64,000 nt of DNA, taken from positions 62,001 through 126,000 of the forward strand of contig SVPE01000007.1 in NCBI GenBank assembly GCA_015066015.1, read 5' to 3'. This document shows, in pieces, positions 1 to 10,300 of this stretch. Below the pieces are notes generated by a model. The model was given only the letters and a program-made list of their open reading frames with translations. It ran no database searches and was not told the origin of the DNA. Within the stretch, counting starts at the first letter, position 1, and each line of letters opens with the position of its first letter. Source of the DNA: Oscillospiraceae bacterium. GTDB lineage: Bacteria; Bacillota; Clostridia; Oscillospirales; Acutalibacteraceae. The position numbers were made by a program, and so were the translations under genes.

Positions 1-1
1 T

Positions 2-199
2 GGCTTGGGAAATATAATTGACAGAATTTTCCGCGGCTACGTAATAGATTATATCGAGGCACTGTTTGTTGATTTCTATATTTTCAATTTTGCCGACTGT
101 CTTATAACAGTAGCTGCCTTTGTGATGATTTTTTATCAGATGTATCTTATTTATAAAGATAACAAAGAGAAGAAAAAAGCTGGTGAAAACGGTGATTGA
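2..199 (+). CDS. lspA: Lipoprotein signal peptidase (signal peptidase II), C-terminal part
   Basis: The gene runs off the left edge, so only about 65 C-terminal residues are visible. LspA is an inner-membrane aspartyl protease that removes signal peptides from prolipoproteins. Two family motifs are present: GNIIDR near the start of the visible part and FNFADC about 24 residues later, carrying the two expected catalytic aspartates. A final hydrophobic segment is followed by a short lysine-rich cytoplasmic tail. An in-frame TTG at 5 is not a start, because the family sequence continues upstream through the glycine codon at 2-4. The stop overlaps the next gene by 17 bp, and lspA followed by an RluD-type gene is a common Firmicutes order. 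Confidence 0.9.
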   Translation, partial: GLGNIIDRIFRGYVIDYIEALFVDFYIFNFADCLITVAAFVMIFYQMYLIYKDNKEKKKAGENGD

Positions 200-1106
200 T
201 TCTTTTATTATAACAGTAGATGCTGAATTTTCAGGTGAGCGGATTGATAAGCTTGTTGCACTTAAGTGTGAGCTTAATTCACGTTCGGCTGCACAGAAGC
301 TTCTTGACGACGGTGCAGTGAAGGTCAACGGCATTATAGTTACAAAAAACTACAAGGTAAAGCTGAACGATAAGATTACAGTGCAGATTCCCGAGGCAAA
401 GGAGCTTGAGGTTGCAGCTGAAAACATACCGCTTGATATCAGATATGAGGACAGTGACCTCCTTGTTGTAAACAAGCCGAAGGATATGGTTGTTCATCCG
501 GCCGCAGGAAATTACACAGGCACGCTTGTCAATGCACTTCTTTATCATTGTAAAGACAGCCTTTCCGGAATAAACGGTGTAATCCGTCCCGGTATCGTAC
601 ACCGTATAGATAAGGATACAAGCGGACTTCTTATTGTTGCTAAAAATGATTTTGCACATATTAATCTTGCTGAGCAGATTAAGGCTCATTCCTTTAAAAG
701 AGAATATCAGAGTGTTGTTTACGGCAAGATGAAAAACCTTCAGGGAAAAATAGATGCTCCCATTGGCAGACATCCCGTTGACAGAAAGAAAATGACCGTT
801 ACGGCAAAAAACTCCAAAAATGCCGTTACACACTACGAATTGATTGAGCAGTACGATTCCTTTGCTCATTTGAGATTACGCCTTGAAACAGGCAGAACTC
901 ATCAGATAAGGGTTCATATGTCATACATAGGTCATCCCGTTGCAGGTGATCCGGTTTACGGCCCCAGAAAGGTAATTACCGAACTTGGCGGTCAGTGCCT
1001 TCATGCAGGACTTATCGGGTTCAGACACCCGCGCAGCGGCAAACATATTGAGCTTGAAAGTGAGCTCCCCGCATATTTTACGGACTTCTTGAGGAGGATA
1101 AGATAA
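183..1106 (+). CDS. rluD: RluA-family 23S rRNA pseudouridine synthase
   Basis: This 307-residue protein isomerises uridines to pseudouridine in large-subunit rRNA. An S4 RNA-binding domain covers about residues 17-64. The catalytic domain follows, with the signature HRIDKDTSGL at 140-149 (catalytic Asp 143) and the later GRTHQIRVH motif. Length is typical of RluD. The start is a GTG inside the end of lspA with only a weak A/G-rich ribosome binding site, so translation is probably coupled to lspA. The family assignment is firm; which uridines are modified cannot be told from sequence, so the rluD symbol is by closest family type. Confidence 0.9.
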   Translation: MKTVIDSFIITVDAEFSGERIDKLVALKCELNSRSAAQKLLDDGAVKVNGIIVTKNYKVKLNDKITVQIPEAKELEVAAENIPLDIRYEDSDLLVVNKPKDMVVHPAAGNYTGTLVNALLYHCKDSLSGINGVIRPGIVHRIDKDTSGLLIVAKNDFAHINLAEQIKAHSFKREYQSVVYGKMKNLQGKIDAPIGRHPVDRKKMTVTAKNSKNAVTHYELIEQYDSFAHLRLRLETGRTHQIRVHMSYIGHPVAGDPVYGPRKVITELGGQCLHAGLIGFRHPRSGKHIELESELPAYFTDFLRRIR

Positions 1107-1107
1107 T

Positions 1108-1938
1108 ATGCAAAATAATAGCAAAAATCGGTCTCATTGGCTTATTGCTTCGGATATTGACGGAACAATCAATAACAAAGCAAGAAAGCTTGTAAAACGC
1201 AATTATGATGCAATTCATAAATTTACTGAGGAATACTCAGGCAATTTTACTCTGGCTTCAGGCAGATCACCCGACTCAATGCGCAAGCATTATAAGCGTC
1301 TTGATATTGCTGACGGTAAGGCAATTGTTATAAACGGTGCAGGTATATACGACTTTGCTGAGGAAAAAATGATATGGTCATCACCGCTGAACGAGCATTG
1401 CATAGATATTGTGAGAAAAACAGTCAAAAGGATGCCTTTGATTGCATTTCAGGTAATAAGTGATAAGGTTGTTTATATTTACAGACCTACACCCTCAGCG
1501 CGTGTTCTTGCAATCAATGCACGCTATCCGATAAAATATTTCTATGATTTTGAAAAAATTCCGAAAGAAAATTGGTATAAGGTGATTTTTACCGGTATTC
1601 CGCCTGCAATGAAAAGCGTTTCAAAGTATGTTGAAAGTCTTTCAGATACAACAGAAAACCTGATGTTTTCATCTCCGTGGAGCTATGAAATGGTGAACGA
1701 ATATACCAACAAGGGTAAGGCAGTGCTGAAACTTGCTGAGATTCTTGGCGTGAAAAAAGAGCATACTGCTGCAATCGGTGATTATTTCAATGACTACGAA
1801 ATGCTCAGGCAGGTTGCACTTCCGGCTTGCTGCGGTCAGGCACCAAAGGGCATGAAGGACATAGCAAAGCTTGTTACATGTCACTGTAATGACGGCGCGG
1901 TTGCTGATCTGATAAACTATATAATTGCAAACGGTTAA
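1108..1938 (+). CDS. HAD-superfamily phosphatase, Cof type
   Basis: This 276-residue protein has the four HAD motifs: DIDGT at 16-20 (nucleophile Asp 16), the TLASGRS serine at about 48-54, a lysine in NKGKAVLKL near 204, and GDYFNDYEML at 224-233 that binds magnesium. The large cap between motifs II and III is the IIB (Cof) arrangement, usual in phosphatases acting on sugar phosphates, nucleotides or vitamin intermediates. The substrate cannot be predicted. The start lies one base after the pseudouridine synthase stop, so the two are co-transcribed, and a hairpin with a T-run follows. Confidence 0.87.
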   Translation: MQNNSKNRSHWLIASDIDGTINNKARKLVKRNYDAIHKFTEEYSGNFTLASGRSPDSMRKHYKRLDIADGKAIVINGAGIYDFAEEKMIWSSPLNEHCIDIVRKTVKRMPLIAFQVISDKVVYIYRPTPSARVLAINARYPIKYFYDFEKIPKENWYKVIFTGIPPAMKSVSKYVESLSDTTENLMFSSPWSYEMVNEYTNKGKAVLKLAEILGVKKEHTAAIGDYFNDYEMLRQVALPACCGQAPKGMKDIAKLVTCHCNDGAVADLINYIIANG

Positions 1939-1951
1939 CTAAGTAAATTTA

Positions 1952-1988
1952 AGATGCAATTTGAGAAAATCTCATTTCGCATCTTTTT
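1952..1988 (+). terminator. Rho-independent terminator after the HAD phosphatase gene
   Basis: AGATGC at 1952-1957 pairs with GCATCT at 1979-1984, and TTGAGA pairs with TCTCA inside, with a small internal loop. TTTTT follows. It separates the lspA-rluD-HAD unit from the transketolase genes. Confidence 0.7.
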
Positions 1989-2003
1989 ATAAGGAGGATT
2001 CCA

Positions 2004-2846
2004 ATGAACGAAAACAGAAAAAACGAACTCAAAAAAATCGCTTTGAATGTGCGTAAGGGCGTTATCGAAGGCACATTCAATGCAAAATCAGGTCATCCGG
2101 GCGGTTCGCTTTCAATTGCAGATATTGTCACATATCTCTATTTTGAAAAGATGAATGTCAACCCCGAAAAGCCCAACTGCGAAGACAGAGACAGATTTGT
2201 CCTTTCAAAGGGACATACAGCTCCTGCTCTTTATGCAGCACTTGCACTCAAGGGCTTCTTCCCCGTAGAGCTTCTCAAAACTCTTCGTAAGCCTGATTCA
2301 ATTCTTCAGGGTCATCCCAGCATGAGATATACTCCCGGTGTAGATATGAGCACAGGCTCACTCGGTCAGGGAATTTCCGTTGCTTGCGGTATGGCTCTCG
2401 GCGCAAAGCTCAAGGGTAAGGATTTCAAGGTTTATGTACCTCTCGGCGATGGCGAAATCGAGGAAGGTCAGGTGTGGGAGGCAGCTATGTTTGCAGGCAA
2501 CAGAAAGCTTGACAACCTTGTTGCTATCGTTGACTATAACAACCTTCAGATCGACGGCTCACTCGACGAGGTTAATTCACCTTATCCCATTAAGGAAAAG
2601 TTTGAGGCATTCAATTGGAATGTTGTAGAAATCAACGGACATTGCTTTGACGAAATTGAAGCAGCCTTTGCAAAAGCAGATGAATGCAAAGGTAAGCCTA
2701 CCTGTATTGTTGCAAAGACAGTAAAGGGTAAGGGGGTTTCCTTTATGGAAGATAAGTGCGATTGGCACGGTTCAGCTCCCAATGCTGAACAGTATGAACA
2801 GGCAATGGCTGAACTTGATGCAGCTCTTGCAGAATTGGAGGCGTAA
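2004..2846 (+). CDS. Transketolase, N-terminal (thiamine diphosphate) subunit
   Basis: At 280 residues this is the first half of a two-gene transketolase, which moves two-carbon ketol units between sugar phosphates in the pentose phosphate pathway. Visible features are GHPGGS at 30-35, a ThDP/metal-binding GDG at 148-150 with the paired asparagines DYNN ending at 180, and SKGHTAPALY near 68-77. An AAGGAGG ribosome binding site at about 1991-1998 precedes the ATG. The second subunit begins two bases after the stop. Split transketolases are frequent in clostridia and archaea, so the division is not a frameshift. Confidence 0.95.
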   Translation: MNENRKNELKKIALNVRKGVIEGTFNAKSGHPGGSLSIADIVTYLYFEKMNVNPEKPNCEDRDRFVLSKGHTAPALYAALALKGFFPVELLKTLRKPDSILQGHPSMRYTPGVDMSTGSLGQGISVACGMALGAKLKGKDFKVYVPLGDGEIEEGQVWEAAMFAGNRKLDNLVAIVDYNNLQIDGSLDEVNSPYPIKEKFEAFNWNVVEINGHCFDEIEAAFAKADECKGKPTCIVAKTVKGKGVSFMEDKCDWHGSAPNAEQYEQAMAELDAALAELEA

Positions 2847-2848
2847 TT

Positions 2849-3805
2849 ATGGCTGATGTAATCAAATGTGCAACTAGAGACGCTTACGGCGCTGCTTTGA
2901 AGGAACTCGGCGAAAGAGACGATATTCTTGTTCTTGATGCTGACCTTGCAAAGGCAACAAAGACAATCACATTCAAAAAGGCATTTCCGGATAAGTTTAT
3001 TGACTGCGGTATCGCAGAAGGCAATATGATCGGCGTTGCAGCAGGTCTTGCAACAACAGGATATACAGTTTTTGCATCATCATTTGCAATGTTTGCCGCC
3101 GGCAGAGCTTTTGAGCAGGTGAGAAACTCAGTTGCTTATCCTAAGCTTAATGTTAAAATCGGCGCTACTCATGCAGGTATTTCTGTTGGTGAAGACGGCG
3201 CATCACATCAGTGTTGCGAAGATATCGCTCTTATGAGAAGCATCCCCAATATGGTTATCATAAATCCCGCTGACGATGTTGAAGCAAAGCAGGCAGTTTT
3301 TGCTGCAGCAGAGCACGACGGTCCCGTTTACCTTCGTTTCGGCAGACTTGCAGTGCCCCGTGTAAATGCTGAAGACTACAAGTTTGAGCTTGGTAAGGGT
3401 GTGCTCTTAAGAGGCGGTAACGATGTTACTATTGTTGCAACAGGTCTTATGGTCAATGAAGCTCTTATTGCTGCTGATGCCCTTGCAAAGGAAGGTATCG
3501 AAGCAAGAGTTATAAATATTCACACAATCAAGCCTCTTGATAAGGGTATTATCGTAAAGGCTGCAATGGAAACAGGTGCAATCGTTACTGCTGAAGAGCA
3601 CAGTGTTATCGGCGGTCTCGGCGGTGCAGTTTCCGAGGCTCTCAGTGAGGAGTGTCCTGTACCCGTAATCCGTCTCGGTGTAGAGGATACCTTTGGTAAA
3701 TCAGGTCCGGCTGTTGAGCTTCTCAAAATCTTTGGTCTTGATGCTGAGCATATTGCTGAAAAGGCAAAAGCAGCAATTGATTTAAAGCATAAGCTCGGCA
3801 AATAA
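2849..3805 (+). CDS. Transketolase, C-terminal (pyrimidine-binding and C-terminal domain) subunit
   Basis: This 318-residue protein holds the pyrimidine-binding domain (IAEGNMIGVAAGLA, HAGISVGEDGASHQ) and the C-terminal transketolase domain (IVTAEEHSVIGGLG). It completes the enzyme encoded by the gene just upstream; the active site forms at the interface of the two chains. The glutamate of the IAEGNM segment is the expected cofactor-activating residue. The GGAGG ribosome binding site overlaps the end of the upstream gene, which indicates coupled translation. 1-Deoxyxylulose-5-phosphate synthase is excluded because that enzyme is a single longer chain. Confidence 0.95.
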   Translation: MADVIKCATRDAYGAALKELGERDDILVLDADLAKATKTITFKKAFPDKFIDCGIAEGNMIGVAAGLATTGYTVFASSFAMFAAGRAFEQVRNSVAYPKLNVKIGATHAGISVGEDGASHQCCEDIALMRSIPNMVIINPADDVEAKQAVFAAAEHDGPVYLRFGRLAVPRVNAEDYKFELGKGVLLRGGNDVTIVATGLMVNEALIAADALAKEGIEARVINIHTIKPLDKGIIVKAAMETGAIVTAEEHSVIGGLGGAVSEALSEECPVPVIRLGVEDTFGKSGPAVELLKIFGLDAEHIAEKAKAAIDLKHKLGK

Positions 3806-3825
3806 TATTAAGGTAGGTTCACACA

Positions 3826-4029
3826 ATGAAAGAAATTACAAAAGATATGCTTATCGGTGATATTCTCGATGCAGACAGAGGCACAGCGGTATTCTTTTTT
3901 GAAATGGGCATGCACTGCCTCGGCTGTCCTGCTTCAAGAGGTGAAACAGTCGAAGAGGCTTGCACCGTTCACGGTGTAGATGTTGATACACTTATCGCAA
4001 GAATCAACGAGTATCTTGCATCTAAATAA
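3826..4029 (+). CDS. DUF1858 small redox-disulfide protein
   Basis: This 67-residue protein matches the DUF1858 (hybrid-cluster-protein-associated redox disulfide) pattern: an N-terminal helix, a hydrophobic FFFEMGMHCLGCPAS segment with CxxC at 31-34, then VEEACTVHGVD. The two cysteines suggest metal binding or thiol redox chemistry; the biochemical role is unsettled in the family. It is 20 bp after the transketolase subunit, before a terminator, so probably the last gene of that unit. The partner hybrid cluster protein is not in the window. Confidence 0.85.
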   Translation: MKEITKDMLIGDILDADRGTAVFFFEMGMHCLGCPASRGETVEEACTVHGVDVDTLIARINEYLASK

Positions 4030-4039
4030 GCATTTCGGG

Positions 4040-4071
4040 GTGAGCCACTCTTAATCGGGTGGCTCACTTTT
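4040..4071 (+). terminator. Terminator after the DUF1858 gene
   Basis: GTGAGCCAC (4040-4048) and GTGGCTCAC (4059-4067) form a perfect 9-bp stem with a 10-nt loop, followed by a short TTTT. Confidence 0.75.
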
Positions 4072-4088
4072 GCAAAATGAGGTAAATT

Positions 4089-4784
4089 ATGGGAAAAATC
4101 AGACTTGACAGCAGACTTTCGGCTGTCGCCGAACTTGTAAGAGAGGGGAGCACCGTGGCTGATATCGGTACGGACCACGCGTATCTTCTGGCATATCTTC
4201 TTCAGAAAGGCAGAATAAAAAAAGGAATAGCGGCAGATTTGCGTAAGGGACCTCTTGAAAACGCGAGGAAAACTCTTGCTGATTGTAGTATGCTCGGGCA
4301 AGTCAGTCTTGTATTGTCAGACGGCCTGGATGAGATAAAAAAAGGTGAATGTGATGAAATAACCATCGCGGGGATGGGTGGAATTCTGATTAAAGAAATC
4401 CTAGAGCGTACAGAATGGGTATATGACGAAAAAATCCATATCATTGCTCAGCCGATGACACACGGTGAAGTGCTCAGAAGATTTCTTCTTGAAAACGGAT
4501 TTTACATTGAAAAAGAGCTTGCTGCAACAGACGGCAAAAGACATTACTGCATAATATCTGCATTTTATAACGGTGAAAAAAGAGATGCGGAAAACTGGTA
4601 TACATATATAGGTGAGCTTATTCACAACAGTGATGAGAATTCACTTGCTTACATTAATAAGGTTGTGTCGGCACTTGATAAAAAGCTTGATGCAATCAAA
4701 AAAGCAGGCGTTACTGATGAGGAAAACATTGAGAAAACTCTGCTTGAAATCAGACAGAAATTGACGGAGGTACAAAATGGTTAA
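4089..4784 (+). CDS. trmK: tRNA (adenine(22)-N1)-methyltransferase
   Basis: This 231-residue Rossmann-fold methyltransferase belongs to the TrmK (YqfN) family that makes m1A22 in tRNA. The SAM-binding loop VADIGTDHAYL lies at 23-33; the family-typical DEITIAGMGG segment comes near residue 95 and the C-terminal third is helical, as in B. subtilis TrmK. It overlaps the Nif3-like gene by 8 bp, the same pair found together in many Firmicutes. Confidence is high for the family and good for the tRNA position by inference. Confidence 0.92.
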   Translation: MGKIRLDSRLSAVAELVREGSTVADIGTDHAYLLAYLLQKGRIKKGIAADLRKGPLENARKTLADCSMLGQVSLVLSDGLDEIKKGECDEITIAGMGGILIKEILERTEWVYDEKIHIIAQPMTHGEVLRRFLLENGFYIEKELAATDGKRHYCIISAFYNGEKRDAENWYTYIGELIHNSDENSLAYINKVVSALDKKLDAIKKAGVTDEENIEKTLLEIRQKLTEVQNG

Positions 4785-5541
4785 TGTAAAAACTGTTTCC
4801 GATTATATAAATAAAATCGCACCGTACAATACACAATGCTCGTGGGATAACAGCGGAATCTTGGTGGGTGATGAAAATGCCGAAGTAAAAAAGGTGGGTG
4901 TTTGCCTCGATCTTACTGAGGAAACCCTTGAAAACGGAATTGATGAAGGTGTTAACCTTATTATCACGCATCATCCGCTTATTTTTACTGCACAAAAGAA
5001 TTTCCTTTCTGATGACAAGGCATACAAGATTGCAAAAAACGGAATACACCTTATCTCTGTGCACACACCCTTTGACTGTGCCGAAGGAGGTATAAACTGT
5101 GTGCTTTGCGACCTGCTCGGAATTGAAAACGCTGAAGGAATCGAAGATTCAGAATGCCTGCTACCGATGGCTAGAATTGGCGATGTAAAAGAACAAAGCT
5201 CAACGGAATTTGCGCATTTTGTTGCTGAAAAGCTTGGTACGGTCTGCCGTGTAGTGGACTGTGGAAATACACTTAAAAAAGTAGCTGTCTGTGGTGGAGC
5301 CGGCTTCGATTTCTTTTCTGAAGCTGTAAAAATGGGTGCAGATGCTTATGTTACCGGTGAGCTCAAGCATCACGAAATGCTTCTTGCAAAAGAAAAAGGT
5401 ATAACAGTAATTGATGCAGGACACTTCTGTACAGAAAATCCTGCTATGACTGTTCTTAAAAATAAACTTGAAAATGAATTCAGCGGTGTGGAGTTTGTTA
5501 TACTCAATCAGTCTGCACCCTGTGAATTTATAGGGAAATAA
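4777..5541 (+). CDS. Nif3-like dinuclear metal-centre protein (YqfO family, short form)
   Basis: This 254-residue protein has the NIF3 pattern: SWDNSGILVG at 22-31, ITHHPLIF with the metal-ligand histidines at 65-66, SVHTPFDCAEGG, and a C-terminal DAGHFCTENPAM with further ligands. Family members form hexameric rings with a two-metal site, and a GTP cyclohydrolase I type 2 annotation is common but unproven. It lacks the roughly 100-residue insertion of the 370-residue Bacillus YqfO. Its ribosome binding site, GGAGG at 4767-4771, lies inside trmK, so the two are translationally coupled. Confidence 0.88.
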   Translation: MVNVKTVSDYINKIAPYNTQCSWDNSGILVGDENAEVKKVGVCLDLTEETLENGIDEGVNLIITHHPLIFTAQKNFLSDDKAYKIAKNGIHLISVHTPFDCAEGGINCVLCDLLGIENAEGIEDSECLLPMARIGDVKEQSSTEFAHFVAEKLGTVCRVVDCGNTLKKVAVCGGAGFDFFSEAVKMGADAYVTGELKHHEMLLAKEKGITVIDAGHFCTENPAMTVLKNKLENEFSGVEFVILNQSAPCEFIGK

Positions 5542-5543
5542 TT

Positions 5544-7292
5544 ATGGCACTTGACGGAATTTTTCTCACAAAAATCAAAAACGAACTCAACGATAAGGCT
5601 GTCGGACTTCGTGTTGACAAGGTCAATCAGCCTACAAATGATGAAGTTGTACTCAATCTGCGCGGCAGAAACGGTAACTACCGTCTTCTTTTCTGTGTCC
5701 GTGCTGACAGTCCGCGCCTCCATTTTACAAGTCACCCGATAGATAATCCTCCTGTTCCGCCTATGTTCTGTATGCTTCTTCGCAAATACCTGACAGGCGC
5801 TGCTGTAAAAGGTTTCAGACAGCAGGAGTGTGACAGAATCCTTTTTGTCGATTTTGATGCTACCAATGAAATCGGTGACAGAATTGAGGTCAGCCTCTGC
5901 ATTGAAATAATGGGAAAATATTCTAACCTTATTCTTATAAGGGACGGAAAAATCATTGATGCTCTCAAAAGAGTAGATTTCACCACATCCTCTGTAAGAC
6001 AGATTCTTCCCGGTCTTGATTACCGGCTTCCGCCGAAGCAGGATAAGCTGTGTATTTCTGATTGCAGTATTGACGAAATAATGTCGAGGATACTCTCTTA
6101 CAAAGACAAGAGCCTTTCGTCGGCTATAATGTCAACTCTTCAGGGCGTTTCTCCCGTTGTTGCAAGAGAGCTTTCTCACAGAGCCGCTTTTGAAGATATC
6201 AGTGTCTCTCAGTTAAGACAGGAGAATATCTCTATATTGAATGATGCAATCGGCAGTATCAGGGAAAACCTCTCTTCCTATGATGAAGTGTATATGCTTA
6301 CCGAAGAAAAAAACAAGCCGAAGGATATGTCTCATATTGAAGTCAGACAGTACGGTGATGCACTTAACTGTAAAAAATACGAAAGTCCATCGGAGCTTCT
6401 TGACGATTTTTACTTTGAAAGAGACAGAATCAACCGCATTAACCATCGCGGCAGAGAGCTGATAAGACTTCTGAACAACCTTATAGAGAGGACGGCCAGA
6501 AAGATTAATCTTCGTCAGCAGGAGCTGAAGCGTTGTGAAGATAAAGACACGCTCAAGCTTTACGGAGAGCTTATTGTTGCAAATCTTTACCGACTTACTA
6601 AGGGATCAAGCTTTTACGAGGTCGAGAATTATTACGATGATTGCAAGCTGATAAGGATTCCTTGCAATCCTGCTCTCAGTCCTCAGGAGAATCAGAAGAA
6701 ATACTATAAGGACTACCGTAAGGCGCAGACAGCCGAAAAGCTTCTTGTTGAATTGATTGAGCAGGGTGAACAGGAGTTGAGCTACCTTGAATCAGTGCTT
6801 GATGAGCTTTCGAGAGCTGACACCGATACGGAAATTTCCCTTATACGTCTTGAACTTTCTCAGGGCGGTTATATTAAAAACACAAAAGCTAAAAAGCAGA
6901 AGCCGCCCAAGGAGCTTCCGCCTTATGAGTTTGTTACAACGGACGGCTTCAGAGTGCTTGTAGGCAGAAATAATATCCAGAACGATAAGCTTTCTCTTAA
7001 AACGGCAAGAAAAACTGATATGTGGCTCCATACTCAGAAAACTCCCGGCTCCCACGTAATTATCTGCGGTGATAACAAAGAGATCAGTGACCTTGCGATT
7101 GAGGAAGCGGCAGTAATTGCTGCAACATACAGTAAAGCTAAGGACTCATCACTTGTACCTGTCGATTATACAAGGGTCAAGCAGCTTAAAAAGCCCGTCG
7201 GCAGCAAAGCAGGTATGGTTATTTATCATGAGTATTACACTATAATTGTGAATCCCGACAAGGATTTTGCAGACAGGCAGAGAATAAAATAA
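5544..7292 (+). CDS. rqcH: Ribosome quality control protein RqcH (NFACT family)
   Basis: This 582-residue NFACT-family protein is the bacterial Rqc2 homologue. It binds stalled 50S subunits carrying peptidyl-tRNA and directs C-terminal alanine tailing for degradation. The N-terminal NFACT-N domain (about 1-270) is followed by a long charged coiled-coil (about 280-440) and the NFACT-R domain with the signature DMWLHTQKTPGSHVII from about residue 492. Older annotations call these fibronectin-binding proteins. It starts two bases after the Nif3-like stop, so it is in the trmK operon. Confidence 0.93.
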   Translation: MALDGIFLTKIKNELNDKAVGLRVDKVNQPTNDEVVLNLRGRNGNYRLLFCVRADSPRLHFTSHPIDNPPVPPMFCMLLRKYLTGAAVKGFRQQECDRILFVDFDATNEIGDRIEVSLCIEIMGKYSNLILIRDGKIIDALKRVDFTTSSVRQILPGLDYRLPPKQDKLCISDCSIDEIMSRILSYKDKSLSSAIMSTLQGVSPVVARELSHRAAFEDISVSQLRQENISILNDAIGSIRENLSSYDEVYMLTEEKNKPKDMSHIEVRQYGDALNCKKYESPSELLDDFYFERDRINRINHRGRELIRLLNNLIERTARKINLRQQELKRCEDKDTLKLYGELIVANLYRLTKGSSFYEVENYYDDCKLIRIPCNPALSPQENQKKYYKDYRKAQTAEKLLVELIEQGEQELSYLESVLDELSRADTDTEISLIRLELSQGGYIKNTKAKKQKPPKELPPYEFVTTDGFRVLVGRNNIQNDKLSLKTARKTDMWLHTQKTPGSHVIICGDNKEISDLAIEEAAVIAATYSKAKDSSLVPVDYTRVKQLKKPVGSKAGMVIYHEYYTIIVNPDKDFADRQRIK

Positions 7293-7307
7293 AAAGGAGG
7301 CAGTAAT

Positions 7308-10300
7308 ATGGCGTTTACACATCTTCATCTTCATACAGAGTACAGCCTGCTTGACGGTGCCTGCCGTATAGGCAAGCTGATGGACAGGGTAAAGTCCCTC
7401 GGTCAGAACAGTGTTGCAATAACCGACCACGGTGTAATGTACGGTGTTATAGATTTCTACAATGCTGCAAAAGAAAATGGTGTCAAACCGATTATCGGAT
7501 GTGAGTGCTATGTTGCCGCCAGAAGCAGACACGAAAAGGTGCACGGTATTGACAATAAAAGATATCACCTTGTTTTACTGTGCGAAAATGAGACGGGCTA
7601 TAAAAATCTCATTGCTATGGTCAGCCGTGCCTGGACGGAAGGCTTTTATACCAAACCGAGAATTGACAGAGAGCTTCTGAGTAAGCACAGTGAGGGTCTC
7701 ATAGCTCTTTCGGGCTGTCTTGCGGGCGAGGTTTCGTCCTGTCTTGCAAGAGGGGATTATAACGGTGCAAAAGAGGCTGCACTGTGGTACCGTGATCTTT
7801 TCGGAAAGGACAGATATTACCTTGAAATTCAGAATCACGGACTTCGCGAGCAACTTGAGATAAACCCTGATATTATCCGACTGTCAAGAGAAACAGGTAT
7901 ACCTCTTGTTGCAACAAATGACTGTCACTATCTCGAAAAAGAGGATTCTTCTCTTCAGCAGGTGCTTATCTGTATACAGACAAACCATACACTCGGTGAG
8001 GAAACGGGTCTTGAATTTTCTACAGACGAGTTTTACGTAAAGAGTGAAGAGGAAATGCTTTCACTGTTTTCTGATATTCCCGAAGCAATTTCAAATACAC
8101 AGAAAATTTCTGAAATGTGTAACCTTGATTTTGAATTCGGCAATACAAAGCTTCCTCATTTTGAAGTGCCCAATAATATGGATCACTTTGAATACTTTAA
8201 AAATCAGTGCTTTTTCGGTCTGTGTAAGCATTTCGGTGATAATCCTCCGCAGAATTATGTTGAAAGACTCAATTATGAGCTTGAAGTTATAAATAAAATG
8301 GGCTATGTTGATTACTTTCTTATTGTGCATGATTTTATCCGTCACGCCAAAAGCAGAAATATTCCTGTCGGACCGGGCAGAGGCTCAGGTGCAGGTTCAC
8401 TTGCAGCTTTTTGTATCGGTATTACAGGCATTGATCCCATAAAGTATAATCTGCTTTTTGAACGCTTCCTTAACCCCGAGAGAGTCAGTATGCCTGACTT
8501 TGATATTGACTTCTGTTATGTAAGAAGGCAGGAGGTTATTGATTACGTTATATCAAAATACGGAGCTGACCACGTGGCTCAGATTGTTACCTTCGGTACA
8601 ATGGCAGCAAGAGGTGCGGTACGCGATGTCGGACGCGTTCTCGCCATACCCTACGGCACGGTCGATGAGGTTGCAAAGCTTATACCGAATGAACTTAAAA
8701 TAACAATTGATAAGGCTCTTAAGGTTTCTCCCGAATTACGGCAGCTTTATTCCGATGATGACAGAGTGAAAAATCTTATTGACATTGCCCGTAAGGTTGA
8801 AGGTATGCCCAGACACGCTTCAACCCATGCAGCGGGTGTTGTTATTACAAGAGACCCGGTTTCAAGCTATGTGCCACTTGCACTCAACGATGAGGCGGCG
8901 GTTACGCAGTACACTATGGTGGCGCTTGAACGTCTCGGACTTCTTAAGATGGACTTTCTCGGATTGCGTACTCTTACGGTAATTGATGATGCCGTAAAGC
9001 TTATAAAGAAGAACAATCCGGATTTCAATCTTGATTCAATTGACATAAAGGACAAGGCAACCTTTGATATGCTCTCGCAGGGCAGAACCGATGCAGTATT
9101 TCAGTATGAATCTGCAGGCATGAGAAGTGTGCTTTCGCGCCTTAAGCCTGAAAGTCTTGAGGATCTTATTGCGGTAATTTCCCTTTACAGACCGGGCCCT
9201 GCCGATTCAATTGACACATATATCCATAACAGACATCATCCCGAGGATACGGTTTATAAATCTGAGCTTTTAAAGGGTATTCTTGACGTTACCTACGGGT
9301 GTATGGTTTATCAGGAGCAGGTAATGGAAATCTGCCGAAAGGTTGCCGGCTACAGCTACGGACGTGCTGATCTTGTGCGACGTGCCATGAGCAAGAAAAA
9401 GCTTGATATAATGGAAAAAGAGCGTCAGATTTTCATTCACGGTATACCGGGTGATGAAATCTGTACAGGTGCTATAAGCCATGGCGTTAGTGAGAAGGTT
9501 GCCAATGACATATTTGATGAAATGAGTAATTTTGCAAAATATGCCTTCAACAAATCTCATGCAGCTGCATATGCCTATGTCTCTTATCAGACTGCCTGGC
9601 TCAAGTGCCATTATCCATGTGAATTGCTTGCGGCTACTCTTACCAGTGTCCTTGACTCTTCTGTTAAGGTTTCGGGGTATATTGCTGAGTGCACCAGGTT
9701 AGGCATTAAAGTCCTTGCCCCGAGTGTAAACAGCAGCTTTGAGGGCTTTACGGTTAAAAACGGCGCAATCCGTTTCGGACTGCTTGCTATTAAAAATCTC
9801 GGCAGAGGCTTCATACGTACAATAATCAACGAGCGTGAGGCTGCCGGCAGATATACAAACTTCTATAGCTTCTGTAAGCGGGTTTATTCAAAGGAATTCA
9901 ACCGCAGAGCCGTAGAAAGTCTGATAAAAAGCGGTGCACTTGACGGTCTTGACCTTAACCGTAGACAGATGCTTTATATGCTTCCTGTAATTGTCGGTGA
10001 GCTTGATGCTGACAAAAATAAAAATGTAGCAGGTCAGATAGGCTTTTTTGATGAAGGCTCACAGTTTTCAGGTCTCAACGAAATTCAGGCTCCCGACTTT
10101 GACGAGCTGCCCAAAAAGGAGCTGCTATACTTTGAAAAAGAGATAACGGGGCTTTATATTTCGGGTCATCCTATGGATGAGTATAACGATGTTGCTTTGA
10201 AAATAAAGGCTGACCGTATTTCTGAGATAATTGAAACTGACGGAGGCTTCGGATCAAGATATAAAGACAATTGCAAGGTCAGAATTTACGGTATTATTTC

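Noticed and set aside
279-869. Minus-strand open frame of 196 codons
   Set aside because: It is antisense to the pseudouridine synthase gene, whose motifs are intact; the translated sequence has no recognisable domain.
2004-3805. Transketolase broken by a frameshift
   Set aside because: Two separate starts, each with its own ribosome binding site, and lengths typical of the two-subunit form known in clostridia.
4777-5541. Nif3-like gene truncated by deletion
   Set aside because: Both terminal motif sets are present; the short form simply lacks the optional middle domain.
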